Program-made: the position numbers and the translations under genes
Notes under the pieces: generated by a model
Database searches by the model: none
Told to the model about the DNA's origin: nothing
The model's input: only the letters and a program-made list of their open reading frames with translations
Shown here: piece after piece, positions 35,796-45,497 of the stretch
Position numbering within the stretch: the first letter of the stretch is position 1
Layout of the letters: each line of letters starts with the position of its first letter
Assembly (NCBI GenBank): GCA_965226235.1
Contig: OZ245335.1
Span: 558,001-622,000, forward strand
DNA length: 64,000 nt
DNA from: CAYFZO01 sp965226235
Lineage (GTDB): Bacteria; Pseudomonadota; Gammaproteobacteria; Poriferisulfidales; Oxydemutatoraceae
Direction of reading: 5' to 3'

Positions 35796-37451
35796 TCAAT
35801 CCCTTTTAATCGCAGGCACTGCCGCCAGCAAGGCGCGCGTGTAATCATCGCGCGGGTTCTCCAGCAAGGACACGGCCTCCCCCGCTTCCACGATCTGCCC
35901 GCGGTACATCACCGCGATCTCATGGGCCATGCAGGAAACAACCGAGATGTCGTGGCTGATAAACAGGTAACTCAGACCCAGGTCGTTCTGCAGACATCGA
36001 AACAAGTCAAGAATCTGTGCCTGCACCGACACATCAAGTGCGCTCGTCGGCTCGTCGCAAATCAGCAGTTTCGGCTCTACCGCCAACGCCCGCGCGATAC
36101 AGATTCTTTGGCGCTGCCCCCCCGAGAACTCGTGCGGGTAACGACGCGCGACACTCGCGTCCATGCCTACGGATTCGAGTAGCTTGACCATGCGCTCGTG
36201 CATTGAGGATTCATCGCCTGTTTTCTGTACCCGCATTCCCTCCTTGATAATTTCTCCGACCTGCATCTTCGGGTTCATCGAGGAAAACGGATCCTGGAAG
36301 ACGATCTGCACCTGATGTCTGAACGCGCGCAACGCATTGCCCCTCAGACAGGCAACGTCCGTCCCCTCAAACCGCACCGACCCAGCGGTCGGAGACACCA
36401 GACCGAGTATGGCCCTGGCGACAGTGGTTTTTCCGGATCCGGATTCACCCACCAGTGCCAGCGTCCTGCCACTGCCCAACGCCAACGAGACACCATCGAC
36501 CGCTTTGACGTGCCGCTGGACGCGTTGAAACAACCCGGCGCGAATCGGGAAATGCACTTCGACCCCATCCAGTTCGAGCAACCGCTGAACGCTTCCGGCA
36601 CTACGTCCGGCGTCGGCGCCCCCGCAGATGGCCTTGCCGGCAAACCTGCCGGACAAAAAACTACCTCGCTTGTCCACGCTCGGAACCACCTGCAACAAGT
36701 GCTGGCTGTAGGGATGACGCCGCCCGGTAAAGAAGCCGGACACGTCGCTCTCATCGACCAGGCATCCTTCCTTGACTACCGCAATCCGGTCGGCGATGTT
36801 GGATACGATCGACAGATCATGGGAAATGAACAGCATGGCCATGTTCAACCGTGCCTGCAGAGATTTCAGCAACTCGAGCACCTGTGCCTGGATGGTGACG
36901 TCCAGCGCTGTTGTCGGCTCGTCTGCGATCAGTAAATCGGGACTGCCCGCAAGTGCCATCGCAATCATTACGCGCTGCTTCATGCCGCCCGACAATTCAT
37001 GCGGATACGATTTGAAAACCAGCGCGGCATCGTCGAGCCCGACGTCGTCGAATGCCGCAAGTGTCCGCCTCCGGGCGCCTGCCAGCGACATGCCCCCGTG
37101 CAGCTTCAAGGATTCTACGATCTGGTCGCCGGCCGTAGCCACCGGGTTCAAGGCGGTCATCGGTTCCTGAAAAATCATCGCGATTTTCCGCCCGCGCACC
37201 TGGCGCATTGCAAACGCAGGAAGTTTCAGCAGATCACGCCCCTCGAAACAGATACTGCCGGCACGAAAAAATACGCCTTCAGGCAACAGGCGCATGATCG
37301 ACAACGCACTCATCGATTTACCCGAGCCGGATTCTCCAAGCAGCGCAAACGTTTCCCCCTTGTGCATTGCAAAGCTGACCCGGTGCAGCAAAGGAGCACC
37401 GTTTGCAAGCCCGACATCGAGATCCCTGATTTGCAGTAGTGCCTCGCTCAT
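35796..37451 (-). CDS. yejF: Peptide ABC transporter, double ATP-binding protein (YejF type)
   Basis: YejF powers an oligopeptide importer. The 551-residue product has two nucleotide-binding domains in one chain. The first has Walker A GESGSGKS near residue 42, signature LSGGMKQR and Walker B LLIADEPTTALD. The second has GESGSGKT near 345, FSGGQRQR and LLICDEPTSALD. Each ends with an oligopeptide-type C-terminal segment. I chose ATG 37451 over the longer frame, because SEALLQIRDLDV is the normal domain start. It is last of the yejABEF unit. Confidence 0.93.
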   Translation of the reverse strand: MSEALLQIRDLDVGLANGAPLLHRVSFAMHKGETFALLGESGSGKSMSALSIMRLLPEGVFFRAGSICFEGRDLLKLPAFAMRQVRGRKIAMIFQEPMTALNPVATAGDQIVESLKLHGGMSLAGARRRTLAAFDDVGLDDAALVFKSYPHELSGGMKQRVMIAMALAGSPDLLIADEPTTALDVTIQAQVLELLKSLQARLNMAMLFISHDLSIVSNIADRIAVVKEGCLVDESDVSGFFTGRRHPYSQHLLQVVPSVDKRGSFLSGRFAGKAICGGADAGRSAGSVQRLLELDGVEVHFPIRAGLFQRVQRHVKAVDGVSLALGSGRTLALVGESGSGKTTVARAILGLVSPTAGSVRFEGTDVACLRGNALRAFRHQVQIVFQDPFSSMNPKMQVGEIIKEGMRVQKTGDESSMHERMVKLLESVGMDASVARRYPHEFSGGQRQRICIARALAVEPKLLICDEPTSALDVSVQAQILDLFRCLQNDLGLSYLFISHDISVVSCMAHEIAVMYRGQIVEAGEAVSLLENPRDDYTRALLAAVPAIKRD

Positions 37452-37503
37452 CGTCGTGTTCCTGCCCTCGGTTTCGGTCGCCGCAACCTGGACGGAGCTT
37501 CCT

Positions 37504-38898
37504 TCATGCCCGTCTTGACGTGGAGCGCGGATCAAACGCGTCACGCACTCCATCCGCGAACAGGTTGGCAGCCAGCACCAGGCCGAACATGAATAACAGC
37601 GAGGCAGCCAGCGACCACCACACCGGTGGTTCTCTCGCCATTTCCAGGCGAGCACCGTTGATCATGTTGCCCCAACTGTTCATCGACGGGTCGACGCCGA
37701 TGTCTATGTAGGAAAGCACTGCTTCCGCAAGCACCAGGCTGCTGAAATCCAGCGCGATGGTAATAAATACGATGTGCCCCACGTTCGGCAGAATGTGCCT
37801 GACGATCAAAGCAAGCCGGGGGACGCCCAGCGCCTGGGCAGCTTGAATATAATCCATGCTTTTGACTTTCAGTGTTTCTGCACGCAACAACCGACACAAC
37901 CCGGTCCAACTGGTGATCCCCAGTATGATGCATAGAAACAGAAGCCGCGTATCGGCACGCACCGTCAGGCTATTGAATTCTTCCTGGTGCTGGTTCATAT
38001 ACAAATGCAACATCAATACCGCCGCTGCAATCAACAGCACGCTTGGGATCGCGTTCAACGTCGTATAGATATATTGAATGACATCATCGACCCACCCCAT
38101 GAAATAACCCGCCGCGATGCCAAGAAGCAACGCGAACGGCAACATCACAAACGTCGTGAGCGTGCCGATCAGGAAACCGGTGCGGATGCTTTTGAGCGCC
38201 TGATACAGCACATCCTGCCCGACTTTGTCGGTGCCAAACAGATGATAGCCGGCAGCCAGACGAATCGCGATGAACAAACCAACGAGCATCAAAACGAGCG
38301 TAATGAAAACCGCCCCAGAGGAAGATCCGCCATGCCAGAATACGATCGACCGGCAGGCGTCAGGAATGGTGCAGTTACGCCTGCGAGCCCGCACGAAGCC
38401 AGCCAAAAGCAACAGTAGCAATGACGCGAACAGCCCCTGGGACGCACCGAGCAACGCCGCCGTAGCAATATCACGCGAACGCTGCCCGGGATCGTCGAGG
38501 TGTGCGCCGCCGTGCTCCAAGCGCAGGTAGCCACGGTAACTTCGTCCCTGCTCATCCTGTAGCATTTCCTTTACAAACGAGTGCGTCGCCAAAGGTGCCG
38601 AATAGGTCTTCTCATCGCCTTGCCTGAGTGGCGCGACGAGTGCATCGAATACGCTCACAACCTCGGTCGAGTATCCCTCACTACTCTCAAGCTTCGGTCT
38701 GAAGTGAAGCGAATCCAGGAAGGCTACGCCGACATAGAACAGAATAATCGTCAACGACACCATCGCGCTGCGGCTTTTGGCAAGCCGCCGCCATGGATCG
38801 AGCATATGGGGGGATCTGGAAGCGTAGACCGCATAAGCGGCAAGCAGCAACAGCAACAGGAAAAACAACGCGTCGGTAACCAGCAACACCGGCATCAT
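37504..38898 (-). CDS. yejE: Peptide ABC transporter permease (YejE type)
   Basis: This inner-membrane permease belongs to the OppC/DppC family. The 464-residue chain begins with a helix at 5-25, then a longer soluble region up to about 150. The core follows with FGTDKVGQDVLYQALKSIRTGFLIG and the ATPase-coupling loop SMDYIQAAQALGVPRLALIVRHILPN. It is longer than most OppC proteins because of an insert between the first helices, as in YejE. Its ATG overlaps the yejB stop by four bases. Confidence 0.92.
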   Translation of the reverse strand: MMPVLLVTDALFFLLLLLLAAYAVYASRSPHMLDPWRRLAKSRSAMVSLTIILFYVGVAFLDSLHFRPKLESSEGYSTEVVSVFDALVAPLRQGDEKTYSAPLATHSFVKEMLQDEQGRSYRGYLRLEHGGAHLDDPGQRSRDIATAALLGASQGLFASLLLLLLAGFVRARRRNCTIPDACRSIVFWHGGSSSGAVFITLVLMLVGLFIAIRLAAGYHLFGTDKVGQDVLYQALKSIRTGFLIGTLTTFVMLPFALLLGIAAGYFMGWVDDVIQYIYTTLNAIPSVLLIAAAVLMLHLYMNQHQEEFNSLTVRADTRLLFLCIILGITSWTGLCRLLRAETLKVKSMDYIQAAQALGVPRLALIVRHILPNVGHIVFITIALDFSSLVLAEAVLSYIDIGVDPSMNSWGNMINGARLEMAREPPVWWSLAASLLFMFGLVLAANLFADGVRDAFDPRSTSRRA

Positions 38899-39872
38899 TG
38901 CAATCTCACGCGCGGGTCCACCAGCACATAGGAAATGTCGGTCAGCAACAACCCGAAGATGTAGAGCAACGCGCCGATAAAAACCATCGAGCGCACGATC
39001 GCAAAGTCCTGCCGCGCGATCGCATCGATGGTGTAGCTGCCGAGGCCGGGGATACCAAAAAAAGATTCCGTGATCAGGCTACCCAAAAACAATAACGGCA
39101 AAATAACCACCACCCCGGTCAGGATTGGAATCAAGGCGTTGCGCAGCACGTGCCTGGAGAGAACGTAGAACTCACCCAACCCTTTTGCCCGCGCCGTCCG
39201 TACGTAATCCTTGCCGATCTCCTCGAGAAAGATCGTGCGGTACCAGCGGCTGCCGGCGCCGATGCCACCGACGACGCCGATCAGAACCGGGAGCACCACA
39301 AACCGGAACGCTTCAAAGTCCGGGGCATAGCCGGAAATCGGTACCAACCTTAACAACTTCGCGAAAAAGAATTGCCCGCCTATGATGTAGAACAACCCGG
39401 AGATGGACATCATGACGATGCACAGCAACACCGAAGAAAAATCCACGTAGGTCGCGCGAAAAAAAACCATGAGCAGAGCAAAAGTGATATTGACGAGCAG
39501 ACCGATCAGTAGCGTGGGAATCGCGATCGCGAGACTCGGCCACATGCGCTGCCGAATGTCCTGGCCGATATTGCGCCCGGTGTCGGAGCGCCCGAAATCA
39601 AACACGAACAGTTTCACCGATTCCGAATAAAACAAGGTATCCGTCCATTTTTCCAGGCCAGCCGCAGTGCCATTGAATACCAGCGGCTTGTCATATCCTC
39701 GATCGCGCTTCCACGCATCGACCTGCTCCTGGGTTATGTGGCGGTGCCCGAGGTCCATCCTGGCAACGTCATCCACCGAGTTGACGACAAAAAACAGCAC
39801 GAACGTCAGCACATTCACGCCGACCAGAATCGGTAGCGCGTAAAGCAACCGCCGCAGTATATAAGCGGTCAT
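38895..39872 (-). CDS. yejB: Peptide ABC transporter permease (YejB type)
   Basis: This is the OppB/DppB-family permease partner. It starts with the family phrase AYILRRLLYALPILVGVNVLTF. The coupling loop is KDYVRTARAKGLGEFYVLSRHVLRNALIPILT. The 325-residue product starts at ATG 39872, overlapping the yejA stop by four bases. An insert around residues 40-80 (GHRHITQEQVDAWKRDRGYDK) corresponds to the extracytoplasmic loop found in YejB. Confidence 0.93.
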   Translation of the reverse strand: MTAYILRRLLYALPILVGVNVLTFVLFFVVNSVDDVARMDLGHRHITQEQVDAWKRDRGYDKPLVFNGTAAGLEKWTDTLFYSESVKLFVFDFGRSDTGRNIGQDIRQRMWPSLAIAIPTLLIGLLVNITFALLMVFFRATYVDFSSVLLCIVMMSISGLFYIIGGQFFFAKLLRLVPISGYAPDFEAFRFVVLPVLIGVVGGIGAGSRWYRTIFLEEIGKDYVRTARAKGLGEFYVLSRHVLRNALIPILTGVVVILPLLFLGSLITESFFGIPGLGSYTIDAIARQDFAIVRSMVFIGALLYIFGLLLTDISYVLVDPRVRLQ

Positions 39873-42061
39873 AAGCCTGTCTCCCGACGCCGACGCCACA
39901 GGATCACGACAGCCGGCAGCAACGAAACAACCGCCAGCACCGCGAGCCAGATCAGCGGCGCCACCTCGGGCTGGTTCCATTGCTCGATTCGGCGCGCGCG
40001 CAACCCCTGATCGAGGCTACGATACTTCAAGGTGTTATGCGCCATCAGGTTCGGCTTGTAGTTGCCGACCCAGGAGTGACGCAATGACAGGGAACGAGGA
40101 TGAATCCCCCAGATCCAGGGGCTATCGTGATGAACGATATCGACCATGCGATCGATAATTTGCTGACGGAGGTCGCCATTGGGCATGCTCTTCATTCGCT
40201 CGAACAGACGATCGAACTCCGCGTTCCGGTAATTGCTGCCGTTTGAACCGCCGTGGCTGACCTTGCCTTCCGGACCATAAAGAAGAAACAGGAAGTTTTC
40301 CGGATCCGGATAATCCGCGTTCCAACCCCATCGGTAAATCTGTGCGCTGCCGTTCGACATCTTCTCCTGGAACCGATTGTAGTCGGTGTTGCGGATGACC
40401 AACTGCACATCAAGTTTGGCAAACTGCTTGCGCATCCAACTGAGAAGCGACTTTGCGTCGGGGCCGGTGCCCAGGGCATCGAAATATAATACCAGTGGCT
40501 TTCCCGTAACTTGATCGATTCCATCTTCATAACCGGCTTCAAGCATCAAACGACGCGCTGCTTCGATGGGCTTTCTGACCCTGTCCTGGTTTTCCCAGTC
40601 ATACACGTATGGGTTGATCCCTGCTTTGCCCTCGCGATAACCAAAGACCCCGGGGGCGATAGGATCCTGGGCAGCGATGCCACGGCCATTCATGAAAATC
40701 GATATGTGCTCCTCGATATCAACCGCGATAGACAGTGCGCGGCGTAGCTTGGTCGCGCGATCGCCATAGCCGCCAACAACCGGGTCGAGCATATTGAAGC
40801 CATAGTAGAAAATCGATGCCTGCAGTGCTGATTCGAGGGAAATACCCCGCGTGAGCATCTCGTCGCTCAGCAAAAAATCCCCATTCGGGTTGATGTTGAT
40901 CACCTGATCGAAACTGTCCGAATGGATACCGGAACTGTCATAGTATCCTTGGAGAAACTTGTTCCAGTAAGGAATGCTCTCCTTCTCCAGACTGAACACC
41001 AGCTTATCGACCAAAGGCAGCCGCCTGCCGGCATCTGCGAGCAAACCGGCGACACGGTCCTGTTCGCTGCCCTGGGAGGGATAGTAGTCATGATGATAAT
41101 TGGGGTTGCGCTCGAGCAGCATCCTCATGTTTGGGTTGTTTTCCGTCATCCTGTAAGCACCGGTACCCACCGGGTACCAGTTCAACGTGACGTTGCGCTC
41201 GATCAGCGCGGGCTGACTGTAAAAGACATCCGCCTCCCAGGGGATCGGCGCGAAAAAAGGCATGGCCAGCCAGTAAATAAACTGCGGATAGTTGCTGTCG
41301 ACGACAATCCGGTAACGGTAACGTCCCAACGCCTCGACACCGCCTATGTCAAACTCCCGCAAATCGATACGCACTCCTTCGCCGGCGTCCTCCCTGACCA
41401 TCGTCAGAAGCTCATCAAACTCCTCGAACCCCTGGACGTGTTTGCCCAACAGACTGGAAACCGGACTATGCAACGAAGGATCTGCGAGCCGCTTGATCTG
41501 GTATACGTAATCCTGCGCTGTCAACTCGCGAGTGCCCACATGCTCGAAATCGGACAACGTGTGAAACCTCTGAACCGCCTCGCTATCGAGACCATGATAG
41601 CGATATCCCCCCGCAGGCAGGCGGGCAAAAGCTGGGTGCGGCTGGTAGCGAATCCCCGGCTTGATACGTATCTCGTACACCGCGAAGCTTGCCTCTTGCG
41701 CGGATGCCACCGGCTGCCCATCGCTGTCGATGTAGCTAATCTCAGGCATCCCGACCGCCGTCAATGGCTCGAGCGAATAAGGACGGCGCAGGTAGTGATA
41801 TTGTAGCGGCGGCTCATAAATCTGACCTATCAACGCATACTCGTTACTGCTGTACGCACGCACCGGATCCAGGTACTTGGGCCTTTCCGCAAAGGAAAAA
41901 TGAAAAGCATCACCTCCACCTGACTGGTCATAGGGGTTGTTCCAGGGGCGCCCACAGGCGCTGGTGCCCAGCAGGAAAGCGATACACACACAACTCCTCA
42001 GCACGGCAACACCTGTAGCCTTCACCCCTTGGAAAACGGGCTTTCCGAAAATTGATGGCAT
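39869..42061 (-). CDS. yejA: Peptide ABC transporter substrate-binding lipoprotein (YejA type) with C-terminal membrane anchor
   Basis: The 730-residue product is an extracellular solute-binding protein of family 5. An N-terminal signal (VLRSCVCIAFLLGTSAC) ends in a lipobox-like site near Cys36. The binding-protein core includes ERPKYLDPVRAYSSNEYALIGQIYEPPLQYHY and GWNADYPDPENFLFLLYGP. An unusual C-terminal membrane helix (APLIWLAVLAVVSLLPAVVIL) and a basic tail follow, so the protein may be anchored at both ends. It is first of the yejABEF unit and divergent from the fabI pair. Confidence 0.9.
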   Translation of the reverse strand: MPSIFGKPVFQGVKATGVAVLRSCVCIAFLLGTSACGRPWNNPYDQSGGGDAFHFSFAERPKYLDPVRAYSSNEYALIGQIYEPPLQYHYLRRPYSLEPLTAVGMPEISYIDSDGQPVASAQEASFAVYEIRIKPGIRYQPHPAFARLPAGGYRYHGLDSEAVQRFHTLSDFEHVGTRELTAQDYVYQIKRLADPSLHSPVSSLLGKHVQGFEEFDELLTMVREDAGEGVRIDLREFDIGGVEALGRYRYRIVVDSNYPQFIYWLAMPFFAPIPWEADVFYSQPALIERNVTLNWYPVGTGAYRMTENNPNMRMLLERNPNYHHDYYPSQGSEQDRVAGLLADAGRRLPLVDKLVFSLEKESIPYWNKFLQGYYDSSGIHSDSFDQVININPNGDFLLSDEMLTRGISLESALQASIFYYGFNMLDPVVGGYGDRATKLRRALSIAVDIEEHISIFMNGRGIAAQDPIAPGVFGYREGKAGINPYVYDWENQDRVRKPIEAARRLMLEAGYEDGIDQVTGKPLVLYFDALGTGPDAKSLLSWMRKQFAKLDVQLVIRNTDYNRFQEKMSNGSAQIYRWGWNADYPDPENFLFLLYGPEGKVSHGGSNGSNYRNAEFDRLFERMKSMPNGDLRQQIIDRMVDIVHHDSPWIWGIHPRSLSLRHSWVGNYKPNLMAHNTLKYRSLDQGLRARRIEQWNQPEVAPLIWLAVLAVVSLLPAVVILWRRRRETGL

Positions 42062-42141
42062 GCGCTGACTCAGATAATCCAGCAATGATTTTCTCAATAG
42101 CTTTATTCGCTTTATTCTATAATGGCGTACGCTTGGAATTC

Positions 42142-42384
42142 ATGTTGGATCCAATGAACCTGCACCAGATACTCACCCGGAATTACCTGATATTCAGCGA
42201 CGAAGCAACCGATATGCTGATTGCCTGGAGTGGTGTCCATGCATTCAGCGTATTCTTTGGAAAATTCAATGGGGACTACGATCACGTGGATGACTTTTAC
42301 CGGGAAGTAAAAACCGTCGACGGGGCGAGAGAGGCTGCGCGCGCCTGGCTGCAGGAACACGCCACCTTCAACCCGGGTCCATAA
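42142..42384 (+). CDS. Small hypothetical protein upstream of fabI
   Basis: I do not recognise the family. The product is about 80 residues, acidic and soluble: DPMNLHQILTRNYLIFSDEATDMLIAW and then aromatic-rich FSVFFGKFNGDYDHVDDFYREVK. The frame ends one base before fabI, so the two are probably co-transcribed. A perfect TATAAT at 42118-42123 may be the -10 box, though no good -35 is seen. Starts at 42142 or 42154 both have weak ribosome sites. Confidence 0.65.
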   Translation: MLDPMNLHQILTRNYLIFSDEATDMLIAWSGVHAFSVFFGKFNGDYDHVDDFYREVKTVDGAREAARAWLQEHATFNPGP

Positions 42385-42385
42385 G

Positions 42386-43177
42386 ATGCCGACGGCGGGA
42401 ATGCTCCACGGTAAGCGCGCCCTGATTACCGGGGTCGCCAGCGAGCGGTCGATCGCCTGGGGCATCGCCCAGGCAATGCAACGGGAAGGCGCAGAAATCG
42501 CGCTAACGTACCAGAACGAAAAACTCAAGTCACGCGTTGCAGATCTGGCGGACGCCTGCGGCTGCAAGGTGGTTCTTCCTTGCGATGTGGGCGACGACAC
42601 CCAGGTGAAGGCACTGTTCCAGCAACTCGAACAATACTGGAAAACGTTTGACGTGTTGATCCACTCGATCGCTTTCGCCCCGCGTGAGGCGCTGAAAGGA
42701 GACTTCCTTGAAAACACCGACCGCGCGAGCTTCAACATTGCCCACGAAGTGAGCTCATACAGCCTGACGGCACTCGCGCGGCATGCACAGACCTGGTTCA
42801 ATGAAGGCGGCGCGATACTGACCCTGACCTACCTGGGTGCAGAACGGGTGGTGCCAAATTACAACGTCATGGGGCTGGCGAAAGCGAGCCTCGAAGCTAA
42901 CGTGCGCTACCTGGCAGCTTCCCTCGGGCACAGAAACATCCGCGTCAACGCCATATCGGCAGGCCCGATCCGCACGCTCGCAGCATCCGGCATCGACGGA
43001 TTTCGCGACATGCTCAACCACGTCAAGGCCAATGCGCCGCTGGGTAAAAACGTCTCCGCCACAGATGTCGGGAACGCCGCCGCATTCCTGTGCTCTGATC
43101 TGGCCGCCGGCATCACCGGCCAGATCCTGTACGTCGACGCTGGCTTCAGCACGATCGGCATGTCGCCGGTCAAATAG
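42386..43177 (+). CDS. fabI: Enoyl-[acyl-carrier-protein] reductase (NADH)
   Basis: FabI completes each cycle of fatty acid elongation. The 263-residue product has KRALITGVASERSIAWGIAQAM at the NADH-binding site and IHSIAFAPREALKGDF. The catalytic Tyr and Lys are in LTYLGAERVVPNYNVMGLAKASLEA. The end matches family FabI (GQILYVDAGFSTIGM). The start is ATG 42386; ATG 42401 is an alternative closer to the usual N-terminus. It lies near ppiD as in Pseudomonas. Confidence 0.97.
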   Translation: MPTAGMLHGKRALITGVASERSIAWGIAQAMQREGAEIALTYQNEKLKSRVADLADACGCKVVLPCDVGDDTQVKALFQQLEQYWKTFDVLIHSIAFAPREALKGDFLENTDRASFNIAHEVSSYSLTALARHAQTWFNEGGAILTLTYLGAERVVPNYNVMGLAKASLEANVRYLAASLGHRNIRVNAISAGPIRTLAASGIDGFRDMLNHVKANAPLGKNVSATDVGNAAAFLCSDLAAGITGQILYVDAGFSTIGMSPVK

Positions 43178-43316
43178 CCGGAAAACCGGCAGGCAGCGGA
43201 ACCATCTGCACAAGATCCACCCGAAGGGCGGCACAACCTCGTACAACACGACCCATCAGCCAACATCTGTGGGACAGACCAGACCCGTAACACATTCGCA
43301 GAGGTAGACACGTGCA

Positions 43317-43344
43317 CAAGGGGCGACGCATGCGTCGCCCCTTG
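43317..43344. repeat. 28-bp perfect palindrome, interspersed repeat copy B
   Basis: CAAGGGGCGACGCA is followed by its exact reverse complement. It lies 13 bases after the end of ppiD, between the convergent fabI and ppiD genes, and could terminate both. The left flank (TGTGGGACAGACCAGACCCGT) resembles that of copies near 9.96 and 55.23 kb. Confidence 0.85.
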
Positions 43345-43357
43345 CAGCAATGTCCCC

Positions 43358-45241
43358 TTAATCGCCCAGTATTTCTTCGCTATCGATCTCTACCGGGGTG
43401 TTTTCCAATATCGCACTGAGCACAGACCAGTATTCATCCCGGCTTCTGTCAAGCTCCTGCTTTTCCTCAGGAAGGAATTCACCCAGACGTACTTTGAGCA
43501 ATTCGATCACCGCATAGGCGGTGTCCGAAGCGAGCCCGATCGTATGACCCCCAGCCTGGGAGGGCATCAGAAAAAGAGCGCGAACGAGTCCTGGGTAAAG
43601 CTCCTGGTCGTCACGCCGAACAAAATCAATGTCCTTGATCGTCCATGCATGTTCATGGGCGAGTTCATCCAGTGTGGTGTCTTTCGCCTGCAAACGTTTC
43701 AATATTGCTTCCACCGCAACGCCGGCAGCTTTCCATGCATCTTCCTTGCGCAGGATTTCTACAATTTCATCCTCCACCTCTGCAAAATCCATCTGCCTCC
43801 CAGCCTCATATCCTCCTTCGGCAATCCTGACTACGAAAGCGTGTCCTCCGTCACCGATCTCGACCACTTCGCTGTTCTCCTCGAATTCGAATACCTGGTC
43901 GGTGTAAACCACGCTCCTGATCTCCGGATACTGGAAAGGCCCCTCTCTTTTGCGGATATCGAGCGGGCTTGCGGATTTCACGACAACCGTACCCGTACCA
44001 ACCTGGCTCGCCACCTGATCCAGGCCGTCAGGATACTCATAGGCGAGAAGCTGCAACTGCTCCACTGCCTCGCCGTATACCTGCTCCGCCAGATCAAGCT
44101 TGAGGCGCATATAAATTTCACCACTCGCTTCCTCAAAAGACCTGGACAGGACGGGTTCGACCTCAATCAGCTTGAATATCTGCACCCCGAACGGGCTCTT
44201 GATCGGCTCGGTGAAATCTCCAACGTCCAGCGCGAAAACCACTTCAGCGATCTCCTCATCAAGATCATCACGCGCCAGGGGCGGCAATCCACCACCCTTT
44301 TCCGCCGTGAAAGCATCGTCAGAATAGCTTCGTGCCAACTCGGAAAAATCTTCTCCCTGCTGGAGTTTTGCATGGATCTCCCCCGCCCTCTCCTCGGCGC
44401 CGCTCTCTCCGTGACGACCGGGATCGACCAGAATATGTGCGAGTATCCGCCGTTGGGGAGCGGAAAACAACTCCACGTTCCGATCGTAATAAGCCTCTGC
44501 CTCCTCTGCTTCGATCACAAGGCCTGCAGCGATCTCCTCGACGTTCAGTTCAATGTACTCAAGAGCAAACCTGTCCGCCGTCACGAATCTTTTTTCGTTA
44601 TCCACGTAGTAAGTTTCAGCGCGGGTAGTCGGCACACTGCCGAACACCATGTAATCTTCGATCGGCAGCCCTACATAGCGCCCTTGTCTTTCTTCGAATA
44701 AAAACCCCTCGTAAACGGCGTCCTCGTAAGGCAGGACGAAGCTGCTCTCCTCGATTACACTGTGCAGTTTTCCCTTCCGTAGCGTGTTCCTGATGTTCTC
44801 CTCAAACCCGGACTGGGAGATCCGTCTGGCTTTCAGCGCGCTGGTGTAAAGCTCTTTGTCAAACCGGTTGTCTACCCAAAATTCCGACATCCCCAGAATG
44901 TTTTCTGCCAAAACGCTGTCCGGGATACGGTAACGGTACACATCGGCGTTGTAGGCTTCCACCCCTCCCCGCACAAAGTGACTGACAACCTCCTGCTTGA
45001 TGGCATCATCCGGTGGCATCTGCGACGCGTCGACCCTCGCTGCAAGATCACGTTTTCTTTGGTTGAATTCCTGGTTGAACTCGCTCAACGTCACTTCAAC
45101 CGAATCTATCTCAATGACTACCGGATCGAACGCGCCCTGGAAATAATAGCTGATCCCCCACAAGGCAAGGGGTACCGTGATAAGTCCCACGATAAAGTAC
45201 GAGAATTTACCGGCGGTAGCCTGCCTGATCCGTAATAGCAT
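43358..45241 (-). CDS. ppiD: Periplasmic folding chaperone / peptidyl-prolyl isomerase PpiD
   Basis: PpiD is anchored in the inner membrane and helps exported proteins fold. The 627-residue product has a short cytoplasmic start, a membrane helix (YFIVGLITVPLALWGISYY), and a SurA_N-like domain to about 200. One parvulin domain follows near 262-365 (RRILAHILVDPGRH to SPFGVQIFKLIEVEP). It has many acidic residues in the C-terminal third. In conserved order it follows hupB, here with two tRNA genes between. Confidence 0.94.
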   Translation of the reverse strand: MLLRIRQATAGKFSYFIVGLITVPLALWGISYYFQGAFDPVVIEIDSVEVTLSEFNQEFNQRKRDLAARVDASQMPPDDAIKQEVVSHFVRGGVEAYNADVYRYRIPDSVLAENILGMSEFWVDNRFDKELYTSALKARRISQSGFEENIRNTLRKGKLHSVIEESSFVLPYEDAVYEGFLFEERQGRYVGLPIEDYMVFGSVPTTRAETYYVDNEKRFVTADRFALEYIELNVEEIAAGLVIEAEEAEAYYDRNVELFSAPQRRILAHILVDPGRHGESGAEERAGEIHAKLQQGEDFSELARSYSDDAFTAEKGGGLPPLARDDLDEEIAEVVFALDVGDFTEPIKSPFGVQIFKLIEVEPVLSRSFEEASGEIYMRLKLDLAEQVYGEAVEQLQLLAYEYPDGLDQVASQVGTGTVVVKSASPLDIRKREGPFQYPEIRSVVYTDQVFEFEENSEVVEIGDGGHAFVVRIAEGGYEAGRQMDFAEVEDEIVEILRKEDAWKAAGVAVEAILKRLQAKDTTLDELAHEHAWTIKDIDFVRRDDQELYPGLVRALFLMPSQAGGHTIGLASDTAYAVIELLKVRLGEFLPEEKQELDRSRDEYWSVLSAILENTPVEIDSEEILGD

Positions 45242-45259
45242 GGGGTGTGCCTACCGTGA

Positions 45260-45294
45260 AGCGGGGGGGGCAGTGCCAGTCAGGCTCCCCCGCT
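45260..45294 (-). terminator. GC-rich hairpin after the tRNA-Val/tRNA-Asp pair
   Basis: AGCGGGGG and CCCCCGCT are exact complements around a 19-base loop. On the minus strand it lies just after tRNA-Asp and before ppiD. There is no T-run, so it may be a processing stem or a weak terminator. Confidence 0.4.
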
Positions 45295-45308
45295 TATGAG
45301 ATTACTGA

Positions 45309-45385
45309 TGGCGGAGTGGACGGGATTCGAACCCGCGACCCCCGGCGTGACAGGCCGGTATTCTAACCAGCTGAACTACCACTCC
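45309..45385 (-). tRNA. tRNA-Asp (anticodon GTC)
   Basis: The 77-base cloverleaf has acceptor GGAGTGG/CCACTCC, anticodon loop CTGTCAC and an encoded CCA. It is 13 bases from tRNA-Val and likely in the same transcript as hupB. Confidence 0.97.
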
Positions 45386-45398
45386 TCTGATCAATTTC

Positions 45399-45473
45399 TG
45401 GTGGGTGCTAAGGGACTCGAACCCATAACTTCCGCCGTGTAAGAGCGACGCTCTACCTTTGAGCTAAGCACCC
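45399..45473 (-). tRNA. tRNA-Val (anticodon TAC)
   Basis: The 75-base cloverleaf has acceptor GGGTGCT/AGCACCC, anticodon loop CTTACAC and an encoded CCA. It lies 24 bases after hupB. Confidence 0.96.
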
Positions 45474-45497
45474 GGACCATGTACGTTTCAACGCTTA

